The notes under the pieces: generated by a model | What the model was told of the DNA's origin: nothing | Database searches by the model: none | What the model saw: the letters and a program-made list of their open reading frames with translations, nothing else | Shown: positions 21,063-34,362 of the stretch, in pieces | Layout: every line of letters starts with the position of its first letter | How positions within the stretch are numbered: position 1 is the stretch's first letter | Position numbers and translations under genes: made by a program | NCBI RefSeq assembly: GCF_003286085.1 | Contig: NW_020825534.1 | Span: 1 to 64,000, forward strand | From: Drosophila persimilis | Taxonomy: Eukaryota > Arthropoda > Insecta > Diptera > Drosophilidae | Reading direction: 5' to 3' | Length of the DNA: 64,000 nt

Positions 21063-21330
21063 GTAAATTAACTTTTAACTTCCCAAAGCGTCAGCAATCG
21101 GTGGCAGCGACGTCCCCTGGCGAGAGCAGCAGCGACGTCCGTCCTCAGCCGCTATGCAGGCAGCGACGTCCGGCCTCAGCCTCCAGTGACGCCAGCAGAG
21201 GCACCGAAAAGCGCGCGAAGCAACGACGAAAGTTAGAAACTGTTATTAGTTTCTAACTAACGATCGGCGCAGAAAAACTAAGGCCCTATACCTTAATAAG
21301 CAAGCACTACTTTTATTTAATAAGTTAAAA
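21063..21330. other. GC-rich unassigned segment with a stem-loop
   Basis: The 12-mer GCAGCGACGTCC occurs three times between about 21104 and 21171. A perfect 10-bp stem GTTAGAAACT/AGTTTCTAAC with a 6-base loop lies at 21232-21257. AATAAG and TTTATTTAATAAG follow. The arrangement resembles an LTR or other transposon end, but no family is recognised. Confidence 0.35.
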
Positions 21331-22582
21331 GCTAAACTAGTTTGAATGGGTTTAATTCGAAATCGGTAATCGGTAAAAAGTCTCTATCGCTCTGCCTGGC
21401 TCGATATCAACTGGTCCCACCGAAAAACGGCCTATTGAGATTTCGCGGTCTTTTTACGAGTGAGTCACTCAAGAAAGAGAGAACGGAGTCAAAGCATGCG
21501 GAAAGAGTCTTACATGGTGAATGCACGAATAAGGTGGCGTATGATAATCGCCGAAAGACAGCAAGTGTGGTTATGACGTCATCTTGTTAATTAAGATACT
21601 TGCATCCATATGTAAATGTGTAAGGATGTGAACAGACAGTTGAGAGAACTCTTTTCCGAGTGGGGCAGAGAAGCATGCGGAAAAAAACGGACAATTCAAT
21701 TCATGTTTTCCAAATAGACATACAAGGTGAATTCACCAATAAGGTGCTGTATGATAATCGCTAAAAGAGAGCAGCTGTGGTGATGACGTCACCTTGTTAG
21801 ACATTTTCAGCTTTTGTATGTATGGACATTTGCCCTATTGAGAGAACACTTGCTGTGTGGGATAGAGAACTGAGAGAATAACTCAAATAACGCAAAAAAA
21901 TGGAGCGGCTTTTTTCTCATTTCTTCCATACGCATATTTGGAGTGAAAACATTTTCGTGTCCCCCTCCCTTACTGTAACGGTTAACAAATTGTTTACCAA
22001 TTGCCTGGGCCTGGGTGATGCTCTCTCCCTCTTTTTGGCTTGCGGAAAGAGTGAGAGAGCCCCTGGTGTTTAGATTTCGCGGTTTTTTTACAGACAATTC
22101 TCATTCTTTCTATAGGCATTTATATCAGTTTCACACTTGCATTCGCTGGTCCCCCTTCCACTCCCTAACCATAACGGCTCATTCAAACAGCTGCATATAC
22201 ACATACTATATAATGTTTATTTATTTATTTATTTATTTACATATTTATGTTCATTGCTCTTGCTCTTCCTCTTTGGACAAGTGATATTGCTGGGCATGCT
22301 GTGTGTCTCTCTCTATTTAGTCTCTTTGTAGGCAAATGGACAGATTGATTTGTTAATGTGGGAGGGGGTGATTGAACTGAGACATGGACAAGCAGACACC
22401 GCGGTGCGCTTGTTTGAAGAGAGAGGGGCATCGGGTAAAGGGGTATTGGTCAGAATGTTGAGCGTAAAACAAAGAAAAAGACATCGCCTGCCAGCAGTTA
22501 GAGCTTGCATTGCCGGGGGTTGTTTTTATTTTTTCAGGGCAGAGAGATAGAGAGAGAGGGGGATAGAGAGGGCGAACGCATA
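21331..22582. other. Unassigned DNA with an imperfect duplication
   Basis: Two related blocks, about 21494-21590 and 21671-21800, each start AAGCATGCGGAAA and end near TGACGTCA...CTTGTTA, with AATAAGGTG and GTATGATAATCGC in between. A TTTA microsatellite lies at about 22215-22240. Open frames are short and unrecognised. It may be an old transposon or upstream DNA of the SLC6 gene. Confidence 0.35.
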
Positions 22583-23540
22583 GCTGCGTAGCCACTGCCA
22601 ATTGTTTTGCTCCTTTTGGCTATAAAAATGATCCGATCTGATCCAGATTCAGCAATCTCATAGATACGGTAATTCTCTATGATTGTGCCTTTTTAGTTTT
22701 TTCGTATCTTCAAAATTGTGGATGCCACAGATTTTCGTCCTTTGTGGGGGCGGAAGGGGGTGGGACGAAATTTCGAGATATACGTTTTATAGTGAGATCT
22801 AACAGAAGTGCGGATACCAAATTTGGTTACTCTAGCCTTAATAGTCTCTGAGATTTGTGAATATCCCCAGATTTGCATCCTTTGCGGGGGCGGAAGGGGG
22901 TGTGGCGAAATTTTGAAACAAACTCGTCTCGGTCCGATATATTAGGAGTGTGGATACCAAATTTGGTTGCTCTAGCTTTTATAGTCTCTGAGATCTAGGC
23001 GCTAATGTTTTACTCTAAGCAAAGCCGCCTATGCTACGTGTGTGTTAGAGAGAGACAGGGCGAGAAAAAATGAAATTGTTTTCTTGATGCTGGCTATAAT
23101 AATAATACGATCCAATTCAGATTCTGCAGTCTAAAAGATATGGTCATTCTCTACGATTCTGCGTTTTTGGTTTTCTCGTATCTTTAAAATTGTGGATGCC
23201 ACAGATTTTCGCCCTTTGTGGGGGCGGAAGTGGGCGGGGCAAAGTTTTGAAATATTTTTGTAGCAGTGACATATCACAGAGGTCCGAATACAAAATTTCG
23301 TTGCTCTAGCTCTTATAGTCTTTGAGCACTAGGCGCTAATAGGGACGGACAGACGGACAGACGGACGGACGGACAGACGGACAGACGGACAGACAGACAG
23401 GGCTCAATCGACTCGGCTATTGATGCTGATCAAGAATATATATACTTTATGGGGTCGGAAACGATTCCTTCTGGACGTTACACACATCCACTTTTACCAC
23501 AAATCTAATATACCCCTATACTCTTCGAGTACCGGGTATA
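22583..23540 (-). repeat. DINE-1-type repeat, 3' end missing
   Basis: It starts within the family at GCGTAGCCACTGCCAATTG without the ACGAGGGGG terminus or hairpin. It has a GGACGGACAGAC array at about 23343-23399 and ends in a variant 5' terminus, CTCTTCGAGTACCGGGTATA. It lies about 300 bases upstream of the SLC6 start codon. Confidence 0.85.
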
Positions 23541-23846
23541 AAAACAAAAATCAAATCAATTCTCTAATAGAAGAAACCAATTCGACCGGAAGATCAACTT
23601 TGATTCTATAAAATATTGATCTACATTTAATCAAGTCCCGCGTAAATAATCAGTTTTTTGTTTGTTTTGTTTTGTTTTTATTTGTTTGAAACCAATTAGA
23701 TTTTCGAAATCCAAGCAAACCTTGCGATAAACCTTAAAAATAAAAGAAGAAATTGTTATTATTGTAAGCACAGAAAAGAAGTTTACAACAATAGTACAAA
23801 AGAAAAATTCTGCTGCCCCTACAAGCAATACAAGATCTGTCCGAAG

Positions 23847-26800
23847 ATGGAGATACCAACCACAAAGTATTTAGCCGACTATCTGTACGTGGTGCACGAG
23901 GATGTGCCCTTCCGATACTATCGCAAAGTAAGTGCTGCGGGAAGAAAGGAAGGGAGCCTAGCAGCAGCAGCTGTTTGGGTGTTGGGTTGTTGGGTGGGGC
24001 GGGGCGGGGTGGGTGGTGGTTGTGGGGTGTCGGTTCATTATGCATGATATGGCATATGATATGTATATGTGATGTGCCCCGTAATGCTCGTCATCTATGC
24101 ACGCTCATAAACTTCAAACGCCGTTTGGCTCGGCTTCGCTGGGCGCTCTTTTATTTTTTGTAGTTTTATTTTTCTGTGTGTGTGTTTTTTTTGTTCACTG
24201 TGCGGTTTTCGCTTTATTAACTGCGCTTACTTGGGCGTCACGTTGTTAGCGCTTGCTGTGGCTGATGCTGTGGCTCATGCTTTGCCTCTGCTGTTGGCAG
24301 TTCGTTTGTCTAACAGATCACCTCTCTGCTGCCTGTTTCCTCTGCTCTCTTGAATGAATTTCACTTAATAGCGCTTGCCTGGCAAGCTCTTCGATATACC
24401 CTGTACTCTTTAAAGGCTACAAAGGTATAATGAGAGGGTGGGAGGTCCAGTTTTGCATGACTTGATCGGGGAGAAGCAGAAAGGATTTAGCTAGGTTTGA
24501 TTGTCATATTACATTATGTACATCCATGAGCCGTAGATTGATTGGACCTATTTTTGCCCCAATTTAATCTTCATAAGCTATAAATTAGTGCGATAGCTAG
24601 AAAATTGTTTGTATTCTAGGAGTAGGAATAGGATTAAAACCTGAGGTAGTTCTTGCAGTATCTACTATTCTCATTCGGCCCATTAACGGGGTATCATTAT
24701 ATAGGAGAACTTCCACTAAAAAGACTCTTTTCGGGCTTGAAAATATACATTCCAGAGTGCTTGAGTGCAATGTTTTACTATTTCCGCCGTAGCTAAAAAG
24801 TTCTACAGGGTATCTTTCAGTTGGCGGACTTACACTTTGTATTGGGCTCTCAAAAAGTAGACAAAGTGTCGACTGTTGTTAGTTTGCTTTTTGCTTGCTG
24901 TCTATCTTTTTTGCGAGCGCACATCTAATGGGCTTATGCTGTACATTTTGCAGATGACTTATTAGAGCCGTGAACGAATTCGGTCTCCCCTTAATAAGAT
25001 CTCCCTTTGCTGGGCTGGTCTGGGCTGGCCAGGGTACTTTCTTTTGCAGCTCACTGTGTGGCAGTGTGGCACTGTGTGTGTGTTGCGAGAGTAAAGCAAA
25101 CACAAAGAACTAAGTCACAGGTACCCCGATTTGGAGTGGGGAAATTCGAGGAATATGAGCCGTAAGACAAATAAACAGAAAAAAGAAATTGTGTAATTTA
25201 TGAAAATAAAGCAAACCATAGCGGAATTATACAAGTCGAAAGCGGAAGTGCCGGAAATGACAGCGCCACTGTAGGTGTATCTTTTTGTTTATTTGAGTTT
25301 TTTTTTTTGTCTGATTCGAGCGGAATAACAGCCGGCGGATGCGACAAACAGAAACTCTGGGCTGTGACGGCTGCTGTTGCTACCGTTTTCCTGCAGAAAA
25401 TAAAAAGAAAAACTCAAACTCAAACTCAAATGAGTTTGCATATGCCATCAGCAATTTGTCATTTCGTGTTTCGTGTTTGCCCAGCAACTGAGCAAACTTT
25501 CGGACAGACAAATATGTAGTATGAAGTTCATGTGAACTGTTGCTTTCATTCCAAATAATTTGTTATCATCCAACTCTAGAAAAAGTGAAATATAATACAA
25601 GAGATGGCTATATATCAGATTACACTGCTTTTGGGAAAAGAATGCTACTTCCAATTAGTTTCAAAGAACAGCATTCTGTGCTTTTTTGATATAAAGATTT
25701 CTCATGCATAGAAAATTTAAGTGAAAGATTATGTAAAATATTTAGGATGTTGTCAAATGTTTGAGAATCGTTGGTCGTTGGATATCCACCTTTAGAATTG
25801 GTGTAATAGAACATTAAAATCAATATAGAGAAGTAATGTGCATATCTAGCAAATAGGAATACATAAATTTGACTGTCTGTACACTGAAGGCTTATATTTG
25901 GTTATATGTGGGCACAAGGAAGATTCCATCTTAAGAGCAACAATTAATTAGAGGGAAAATGTTGAATGCAGGAAGAATATAACTATTGTCATATACTTAT
26001 ATCAATTTATATCAAACTTTATTCAATGCATTTATTAAACCAATATTTTCACCTCTCCCACTCCATTCCAGACCAAATGCTCCGTTTTCCGTGGCCTTGT
26101 GCTCTGCCTGTGCCTCAACGTGAGCTTCGCGAATGTGGTGCGCTTCCCACGAGAACTGGACCGCTATGGATCGGCGTATCTGGTGCCGTATGTGGTTTTG
26201 CTCTTTCTAGTCGGCCTGCCCATGATGCTGCTGGAGATATCTGTGGGTCAGTTTCTGGGACAGGGGGCGGCGCACACTTGGCGCGCCTCGCCCATATTCA
26301 AAGGTAATTCAAACACGACACAACACAACACAGCACAACAGGTGGCACTTGCTGTTGCATACTTTTAGGCGGCATGCAACCCCCGCGTTATAACTTTAAG
26401 CTGCGCGTGTGCATGTGCAGGACGTTGGAAAGCTTTGGCAAAAGCTGCAGATGCGAATGTGAATGCGATGCACTTGCCTTGCACGGGCTTGTAATTCCCA
26501 AGTTTAAATTCCGCAAGCTGCCGCATAAATACCCGGATCCGGAGGACTGCTACTGGGCGGTCGAGCATTCTGCAGCAAAAGACGGTTGGACACAGCCCGT
26601 CAATCCACATTCTCTCGAATTGTGTCCGTTGGTAGCCGAAGTTACGATTGCAACACTTTCGTCATCTCTTCACTCTCTCTCCCGCTCTCTGAGCAAACAC
26701 AAAGCCGGAGCAGGCTCCTCCTGACACACCCTGTGGCATTTGCCGGTGGGGGTTGGGGATGGAGGAGCCAGTGCAAGGGCAAAAGCACAAGGAGCCACTT

Positions 26801-29800
26801 AATAAGCAACAAGCAACAAGCAAAAACAAAAAGAAGAAGAACAGAAGGAAACCAAAAAACACCAAAAGTCTAACATGAAATCACGAACATAGAGGATTTG
26901 GCAATGACAAAGGAGGAATATCAGACCAAAGTATATCAATGCGAACAAAAAAACTAAAAAAGAATACATAAAAAATACACTAAAAAAAGAAGACTAACCT
27001 AAATGTGACCTAGTAGATAATGTATGTTCATCATCGTGTGTTATCAGGACAACTGCAAAAACTCTGAAAAAAATCGTACAAAAAAATATAAAAACTTCAA
27101 AATGCATTGGTGTGTGTGTCCCGTTCGTGTAATCGCCGACGCGCCAAGTCCCCGCCACAGCCCCGTGCCACACGGAACCGCCTCCTCTCCGTCCCCGACC
27201 CAGCCATCAGTGGGTAGACGGGCATCGGTAGCACCAGCTCCGGGTCAGGCCAAGGCCGACTTCCAACACGGCCAATGGCCAATGGCCAATACGGGCCATC
27301 AGTCCATCAGATGGTAAAGCACAAGCAGCACGTTCTCGTGAGCGGCGCCCCCTCGTCACCCTCTGCCCCAAGGGGCTTGCGCGCTGGGAACGGCCGGCGG
27401 TGGCACTGCGGTACGGTCCGAGTCTGGCTGGACAGGATAGGCACAACCGTCTCGGACCGGACCATAACCCCGGACGCTGGCGTGGATGAGGTGCGTCCAC
27501 AAAAATAACCATAGAGATGTTTAAGGCAAATTCTAAATGAACAAAAGTATAAACCAAAAACAATTGTAACGAGAAACAAACGAATTCAAAAATATGAGCA
27601 ATATGAGCAACAACCCCTATAAAGGCAAAGAGCAAAAACGACAACTGCAAATTACGACACAACACCTTCGAAAAAGACCTCAGTAATATATAATAAACAG
27701 AAGCAACACGTACATGCGCTATGTGGCTGTAGGAATGCCAGCGTTGTATCGCCCTTTTTTTTGGTTCTAGCCCCCGAGAGGGTAACTCAATCTCTCTTAT
27801 TCTACCGGATAGTTAGTGGCAGGGTGTAAGAGAGATTTTAGTGGCTAACCTATGGTCGGAGCAATTTGAATTTGTAAATGATTGTATAAATGATATTCTT
27901 TCGTTGAAGTATTATAATGAATGTGAATAAGGGTGTGCGTGAACATAGAACTGAATCAATTATGGCATCCTCTTTTAGCTCTTTCGCATTTACGTTACAT
28001 ATTTCCATTTCCATTGCCAGGCAGAGATGCACTGCCAGGCAATGCAAAACGGTACTGGCAAATAACGGAACTGACAAACGAAGAGAGAGAAAACGAATAT
28101 GAATAGGAATATGAAGAAATTAACGATTGCATAATTAACTCCATTTGAAGTCAAAGAAAATACAGTTGCAGCCAAAGGAGTGCGAAAAAAGCTCATTTAA
28201 ATAGTTTATAGATATTTTCGAATGATCATTTTATGCCTTTGAACAACATTCAATGCCACCTTTATGGGCCTAGGAACTCAATCTGATGTGTGATCAATAT
28301 ATTAACCGCTTTCGGTGCGTTTTTAAGGTCAAATCGGTCTGGTTTGGCGAATAGTTATTTCCTCTCCGCAGAATACGTTATAAATGTAAACGTAAATATA
28401 AAACGAGGGGGAACGTTGTGAGTTGCTGCGGACACCGCAACTCTACAGTTATACCCGATACTAAGTCAGTATGGCTCTCCTCCGGCAGACGCCGCTAATA
28501 TTAAACGACACGACAAAGAGTGCGTGCGAGAGAGACAGAAAATCAGTCTGAGCGTGACGTCGGGCGCTGCGTAGCCACTAAAAATTGATTTCTTGCTTTT
28601 GGCTACAAAAATGATCCGATCTGATCCAGATTCGGCAACCGGATAGATATGGTCATTGTCTATGATTCTGCGTTTTTAGTTTACTCGATTTTGCAATATT
28701 GTGGATGCAACAGATTTTCGTCCTTTGTGTGGGCGGAAGGGGGTGGGGCGAAATTTTGAGATATACGTTTTATAGTGAGATCTAACAGGAGTGCGGATAC
28801 CAAATTTGGTTACTCTAGCCTTAATAGTCTCTGAGATTTATGAATATCCCCAGATCTGCATCCTTTGCGGGGGCGGAAGGGGGTGTGGCGAAATTTTGAA
28901 ACAAACTCGTCTCGGTCCGATATATTAGGAGTGTGGATACCAAATTTGGTTGCTCTAGCTTTTATAGTCTCTGAGATCTAGGCGCTAATGTTTTACTCTA
29001 AGCCAAGCCGCCTATGCTACGTGTGTGTTAGAGAGAGACAGGGCGAGAAAAAATGAAATTGTTTTCTTGATGCTGGCTATAATAATAATACGATCCAATT
29101 CAGATTCCGCAGTCTAAAAGATAGTCAGTCATTCTCTACGATTCTGCGTTTTTGGTTTTCTCGTATCTTTAAAATTGTGGATGCCACAGATTTTCGCCCT
29201 TTGTGGGGGCGGAAGTGGGCGGGGCAAAGTTTTGAAATATTTTTGTAGCAGTGACATATCACAGAAGTCTGGATCCAAAACATCGTTGCTCTAGCTCTTA
29301 TAGTCTTTGAGCATTAGGCGCTGAAGGGGACGGACAGACGGACAGACGGACGGACGGACAGACGGACAGACAGACATGGCTCAATCGACTCGGCTATTGA
29401 TGCTGATCAAGAATATATATACTTTATGGGGTCGGAAACGATTCCTTCTGGACGTTACACACATACACTTTTACCACAAATCTAATATACCCCAATACTC
29501 ATTTTGAGTATCGGGTATAATAATCTCGTTTATTTTTATGGACGGACACGACGACACCTTTGACAACAAGTTTTCACTTGGAGGCGATTTTGCCTCTGCC
29601 ATTTAAATGACAAAAAAGTAATTTAATTAAAATACAAATGATACCTACTCTTCCGCTGTTTAACAAAGCGACGGCAAGGGGGAAATGTTATTCTGTAGGC
29701 GTGGTATATGTACAATATACTTACATATAACGAATTCTGATCTCTGCTTTTAGGAGCCTGCATCGTGAGTCGCTTCGCCTCGTGGGTGTCCGCCATATGG

Positions 29801-31939
29801 GTGTCCCTGCAGGCCGTGCTGGCATTGGCCTACATCGGGATGTTCGCCTCCAATGCGTTGCCATTCAGAGAGTGTGCCGGACCCGTCAAGCTGAGAATGG
29901 TGCGAATAAACTAAAGAAATTTCAATGGAAGTCATACTAATGTATAATTGGACTCTTGCAGAATGGGTATCTGGTGACAGGGACCAGCGGACAGGAGTGC
30001 CTGCAGCTGACCTTCCTGACGCCCTTCTGGCGTAATCCCTTGTACTTTGGACTACTGGCAGCAGCCCTGATTGGTCTCTGGATTGTGGTAATGCTGTGGT
30101 GAGTATTATGATCGAATATCTCTTTGTTTTCCCTACTGACACCTTCTATATCGTAGCACCCACAATGCCAAGATACTGCGTCGCAGTCTGTTCGTCTATG
30201 GCCTAAGTGGATTGGTCCTGCTCTGCGCCCTCACCGGATGGGAGGTGCGCAACTCCTTTAGCCGCCACTACTTCCCAGAGCTATGGGGCTTCGACCCCAC
30301 TCTGCTTCTCGAGAGCAACATCTGGTTCAACGCCCTGATGCAGGTCCTCTTCTCGCTTAACTGCGGCTTTGGCGCCCTGCCCATGATCACGGGCAAGTTC
30401 CTGTACAAAGGGGACGCCGTGCGGACCTCCGTGGTGTACCTCTGCTTCAATCTGCTGATCAATGCCATTGCCGTGACACTGTTAATGGTGCAATTCGATC
30501 TATCCGCAAACGGTTACCAGATAATGGAGGAGCTCAAGCCGCTGACAGCCATCTACGATCGTGTGCTGAATGGCTCTAAGGCGGGGGAAAGCGATCTTCT
30601 ACAGCACCTTGTGCCCGCCCTGATCTACGCCCTCATAATCCTTTCGGCCATGGTGTCCATCACCGTGGCCGTGTACACCTCGACGCGCCTGGTGCCGCGT
30701 CGTCCAAATTACGTCATCTGCCTGATCGCTCTCGTCGTGGCCGTCATGTCCTTTGCGGCGCCCAAGTTTATCATAGCTCGGGTGCTGGACTCGCGCCTGG
30801 TGGGCACCATGGTTGTGACGGCCCTGGTCTTTGAGCTGACCGCCATAACTTGGATCTACGGAGCCAAGAACATCTACACCGATCTGGAGTTCTCCATCGG
30901 TCGGCCCATTTTCAAGGTCTGGATGTTTCTTTGGGTCACATGTCCGGCCGTTCTGACGGGCATCCTCGTCTGGTGGTGTGCCGACGACGACCAGTATGAT
31001 CTGCTGGCGGAGTACCTGCCGCGCTGGGCTCCCATACTGTTCGTCCTGGCCGTGATCCTCATCATTGCCTGCATCCAGATCTTCCGCCAAGTGGAGTACA
31101 ACTTCTTCGGCATGATCTGTGAAGCCTCCAAGCCGGCCAAGGAGTGGGGTCCCGCAGATCCCCTGGCCCGTCACTCATGGAAGCAATGGCGCTCTGTCTG
31201 CCAGGACACGGGCCGGCGGGACTTCACCCTGCGCCGACGCGGCACTCGCGACTACACGCACTCCATCAAAAAGGGGCAGTACTCGGGTGCCCAGAAATAC
31301 GGCGTCCAGAACGGCGGGCAGACGCAGACACCGATGCACCAGCCCCACTGGAAATCCTCCACCCCGGGCAACAGTTCGCCCAACTACAGCGGCTCCATGT
31401 TCGGGGACTCAGCCATCGAGGAGGACATCAGCGTGGACAAGTTTCCGGGCATCACGCAACAGCAGTATGTGCCATTCCAAGCCAATGATGCCAAGCCGAT
31501 GAGGTACTCTCAGCGGATGCGCCAGACGGCCCAGCCCCAGACCCTGACACGGCTGCCTCCACCGACACCGGCGGGGGGTACCACAGTGGAGAAGCACAGC
31601 GAGGTAGTCTACATCCGGCGCCTATCCGATGGAGGCACCGGCTCCGGCCACGCCACCCGCATCGAGATTTCGCCCTCCAACGAATCCATCACATACGGGA
31701 ACGGCAAGACCAACAACAACTCGGCCTTGGCCATGTCCAGGAATCCGCTGGGCCGTTCCACGGGCTGCCTAGTACCCAGCCAGCCGCCACCACCGCCCAG
31801 AGTCCATATCAAGCGGTCGGCCAGCTCAGTGGTCAATGTAAACGGCAAGCTGCCACCGCCGACATCCGCCGCGGCCGGGGATCACATTTGCTGGCGGAAG
31901 TTCAACGTCAATCCAGAAGAGTATTCCACGGAACTGTGA
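23847..31939 (+). CDS. SLC6-family (sodium/neurotransmitter symporter-like) transporter, five exons
   Basis: Predicted exons 23847-23927, 26072-26303, 29754-29899, 29962-30098 and 30157-31939 join in frame with GT-AG introns to 793 codons including the stop. Family evidence is the TM1-TM2 block: LVLCLCLNVSFANVVRFPRE, then YLVPYVVLLFLVGLPMMLLE and SVGQFLGQG. The usual GNVWRFP of SLC6 transporters reads ANVVRFP here. About ten further hydrophobic segments follow, then a hydrophilic tail of about 220 residues with proline-rich stretches (PPPPPR). Such proteins move amino acids or related solutes with Na+ across the plasma membrane, but the changed TM1 motif leaves the substrate open. It may be an orphan such as fly bloated tubules; I cannot confirm that. 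No stop or frameshift is seen. Exon 5 is partly duplicated at 37363-38578. Confidence 0.8.
23928..26071 (+). other. SLC6 intron 1
   Basis: Begins GTAAGT and ends CATTCCAG. G-rich near 23975-24030, otherwise mixed; no transposon or other gene recognised. A (CAAACT)-like tract lies near 25410. Confidence 0.7.
26304..28403 (+). other. SLC6 intron 2, left part
   Basis: Begins GTAATT. It holds an unusual GC-rich block at about 27110-27500 within AT-rich DNA, including a tandem CCAATGGCCAATGGCCAAT near 27271-27290. Short frames are open on both strands but resemble no protein I know. No splice-supported exon could be assigned. Confidence 0.5.
28404..29520 (-). repeat. Complete DINE-1-type repeat in SLC6 intron 2
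   Basis: The 3' terminus CGAGGGGGAACGTTGTGAG starts at 28404, with a hairpin at 28420-28443 and subterminal TATACCCGATACT. A GGACGGACAGAC array lies at 29329-29377. The 5' terminus GAGTATCGGGTATA ends at about 29519. Inserted antisense to the SLC6 gene about 230 bases upstream of exon 3. Confidence 0.9.
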
Positions 31940-32960
31940 ACCGAAGGACGGAAGCGCAAGGAGCGCATGGAGAGGAGGAGAAAACGAAGCATTCACATTC
32001 AAAAAGACTTGTTGCATCCAAAAGAAACGTATCTGTATCTGTAAGCTGTACGAGTATTGCATCTGAAGCACAGACCTATCGATAAGCTACGAATAACGAA
32101 TTATGCCCATATGCAAAGTGTATCTTCTAGTTCCGAACTGTACATAGTGAAAGAGCAGAGCATTCCTAGATATAGTTCTACGATCTAGTTCCTTAGCGTA
32201 AGTCGAGAAAATTCCGTTGTCATTACCCATCTGGAAAGGAAAGTAGAGGAGGAGTAACTGGAGTAGATCAGCACTGGTCTACACATAGTCTAAGCACTTG
32301 ATATGTAACCAATTTACCATTATAGCCTACATTTTTTTTTTTGCCTGAACGAGTGGATTATCTTTTGTTAGTGAGTAATCTGAGTGCCTGAAAACATGAA
32401 TTATGAATTAATAGCTCTATGTAGAATCCTATACCTAGACTCAGTTCTTAGTTAGTTCTTAGTCTGACACAATATCCTAAGAATCGGAGCAACGCGCCTG
32501 GCTGTGTTGCCTTCGATGTTAAGTTAATTGAGAACACAACGATGTCGAAAGCGATCTTATATAATAAATGGTACGTTTAGTAAATTATGATTCTCTGTGT
32601 GTCCCATCTTTTGGCATCCCAAATATCAAAGTTCGCGTCCATTAATTGATGCTAAGTTTAGAGCCCAGCCAGCACACTTTTACTTAAATATTTCAGCCAT
32701 AAATCGGAGGAGAACCAGAATCTTAATTAGCATAAATGCTCGAACATGATCGGTGGTTCGTGTCTGGGTCCTAAGATATATGTTCTTCTGGTTCCTTGCG
32801 CTATAAATTTTGGCTAAACAATTGCACATTTTTCTAAACGGCCAACCAGATGTCGGACAAGTGAACTTCCTGCGAATGGCAATTCCAATAGCTCTATAAA
32901 TGCCGCTTAATATGCAGACTAATTTATGACGATGATCGCAAACGAAACTGTACGACGACA
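31940..32960 (+). other. SLC6 3' UTR and flank
   Basis: No coding signal. A polyadenylation signal AATAAA lies at 32563-32568, which would give a 3' UTR of about 650 bases. The whole stretch is repeated at 38579-39600 with only a few changes, for example around 32350 versus 38990. Confidence 0.7.
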
Positions 32961-33387
32961 ATCGATGGATAGAGCGAGACAGAGCGAGAAAGAGTGAAAT
33001 TGTTTTCGTGATTCTGGCTGTAATAATTATACGATCTGATTCAGATTTTGCGCTCTAGAAGATATAGTCATCTTCTACGATTCTGCGATTTTAGTTTTTT
33101 CGTATCGTCGAAATTGTGGATGCCATAGATTTTCGCCCTTTGTGGGGGCGGAAGTGGGCGGGGCAAAGTTTTGAAATATTTTTGGAGCAGTGACATATCA
33201 CAGAAGTCTGGATCCAAAACATCGTTGCTCTAGCTCTTATAGTCTTTGAGCATTAGGCGCTGAAGGGGACGGACAGACGGACAGACAGACATAACTCAAT
33301 CGACTCGGCTATTGATGCTGATCAAGAATATATATACTTTATGGGGTCGGAAACGATTCCTTCTGGACGTTACACACATCCACTTTT
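32961..33387 (-). repeat. Partial DINE fused to errantivirus env (copy A)
   Basis: Starts within the family at GAGCGAGACAGAGCGAG. It has a short GGACGGACAGAC array (33268-33287) and ends at CACACATCCACTTTT, before the usual 5' terminus, where errantivirus env sequence begins. The same joint occurs at about 40027 and 45195. Confidence 0.85.
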
Positions 33388-34362
33388 CGTATTGTCTACG
33401 ATATTTTTGCCTGAAACTAATATGGCACCATCCTGAATGATGTCTATTTCTTTGTTTTTTTCCCTCTTTTTAGTGCAGTTGGCTTTAAAGCCATTAAGAA
33501 AATTGGTGAAACAGGTCTTCTTTAAATTTATTTGTGCGTAATTGTTAAAAGTTTCACTTTTAAAATTATTCATTAAATAGTATTTCTCCTTACATTCACA
33601 AACTTTTTCACTTATAACTAACATTCCATCATTTTGTGAGATGGCTCTTGCATGGTAAAACTTGCAAATATCTTTAATTTGAGGATATTTTATGTAAATG
33701 ATTATTAAATCTGCATTTCGAATTATTTTAACCGTTGCAATGTCCAGCAGATCAGACAGTTCAACAGGATGTTTTTCATGCTTATTAATGTCCTCTATTT
33801 CGTTTTTATTTAAAATTTTTGTATTGAAAATGTTTACTTTTAAGAGGGTTATGGTATCAACTAAATTTAGTAGGTCAAAAGTTATTAATTTTAAACGATG
33901 CTTTCTCAGTATCGTTTCTTCATTGAAGATGACATTTTTTAATGAATTTGATAGCAATTCAATTTCGTTGAAAAATTTGGAATTTATTACAAGTTGTTTA
34001 TTATTATTTTCAGTTAATTCATTTACTTTATTTTGTATTTTCAAAAAGTCGTCATGATCAGGGCTGCCTGCTATCCATTTCCAAATGGTACCTAATTCAT
34101 TAATTCCCCTTTCATTCCGTTTTGGAACTAATTCTGAAATCATTAATTTTAATAGACTTAAGTCCATTGATATTTCCCACTCATCGTCTGAATTAATTGA
34201 TTTGTTGACATATTTGGATTCTTTATCAATTATCTCTCTATAAAAACTCAAATTAGTAATATAGAAAAGTTCAGCGTATGTTTCATAAGTGTAAACGTCT
34301 CTGTCGTCTTTGAGCAATAGATAGTCACTATGCGTATAGTCAATTACTTCCGAAGTCGTCAA
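33370..34362 (-). pseudogene. Errantivirus env, C-terminally truncated (copy A)
   Basis: Env of insect errantiviruses (gypsy-type LTR elements) is a membrane glycoprotein. This 330-codon frame has the conserved region RNERGINELGTIWKWIAG just after the furin-type cleavage site region, followed by a helical segment. The transmembrane end is missing: the last few codons and the stop are supplied by DINE sequence at 33370-33387. The first codon overlaps the end of pol at 34359-34362. The product could not be membrane-anchored. Confidence 0.75.

Noticed and set aside
30599..31174. 191-codon minus-strand frame opposite SLC6 exon 5 (and its copy at 37184-37813)
   Set aside because: It is a shadow frame opposite a GC-rich exon with strong codon bias; composition is His/Gly/Asp-rich and resembles no protein.
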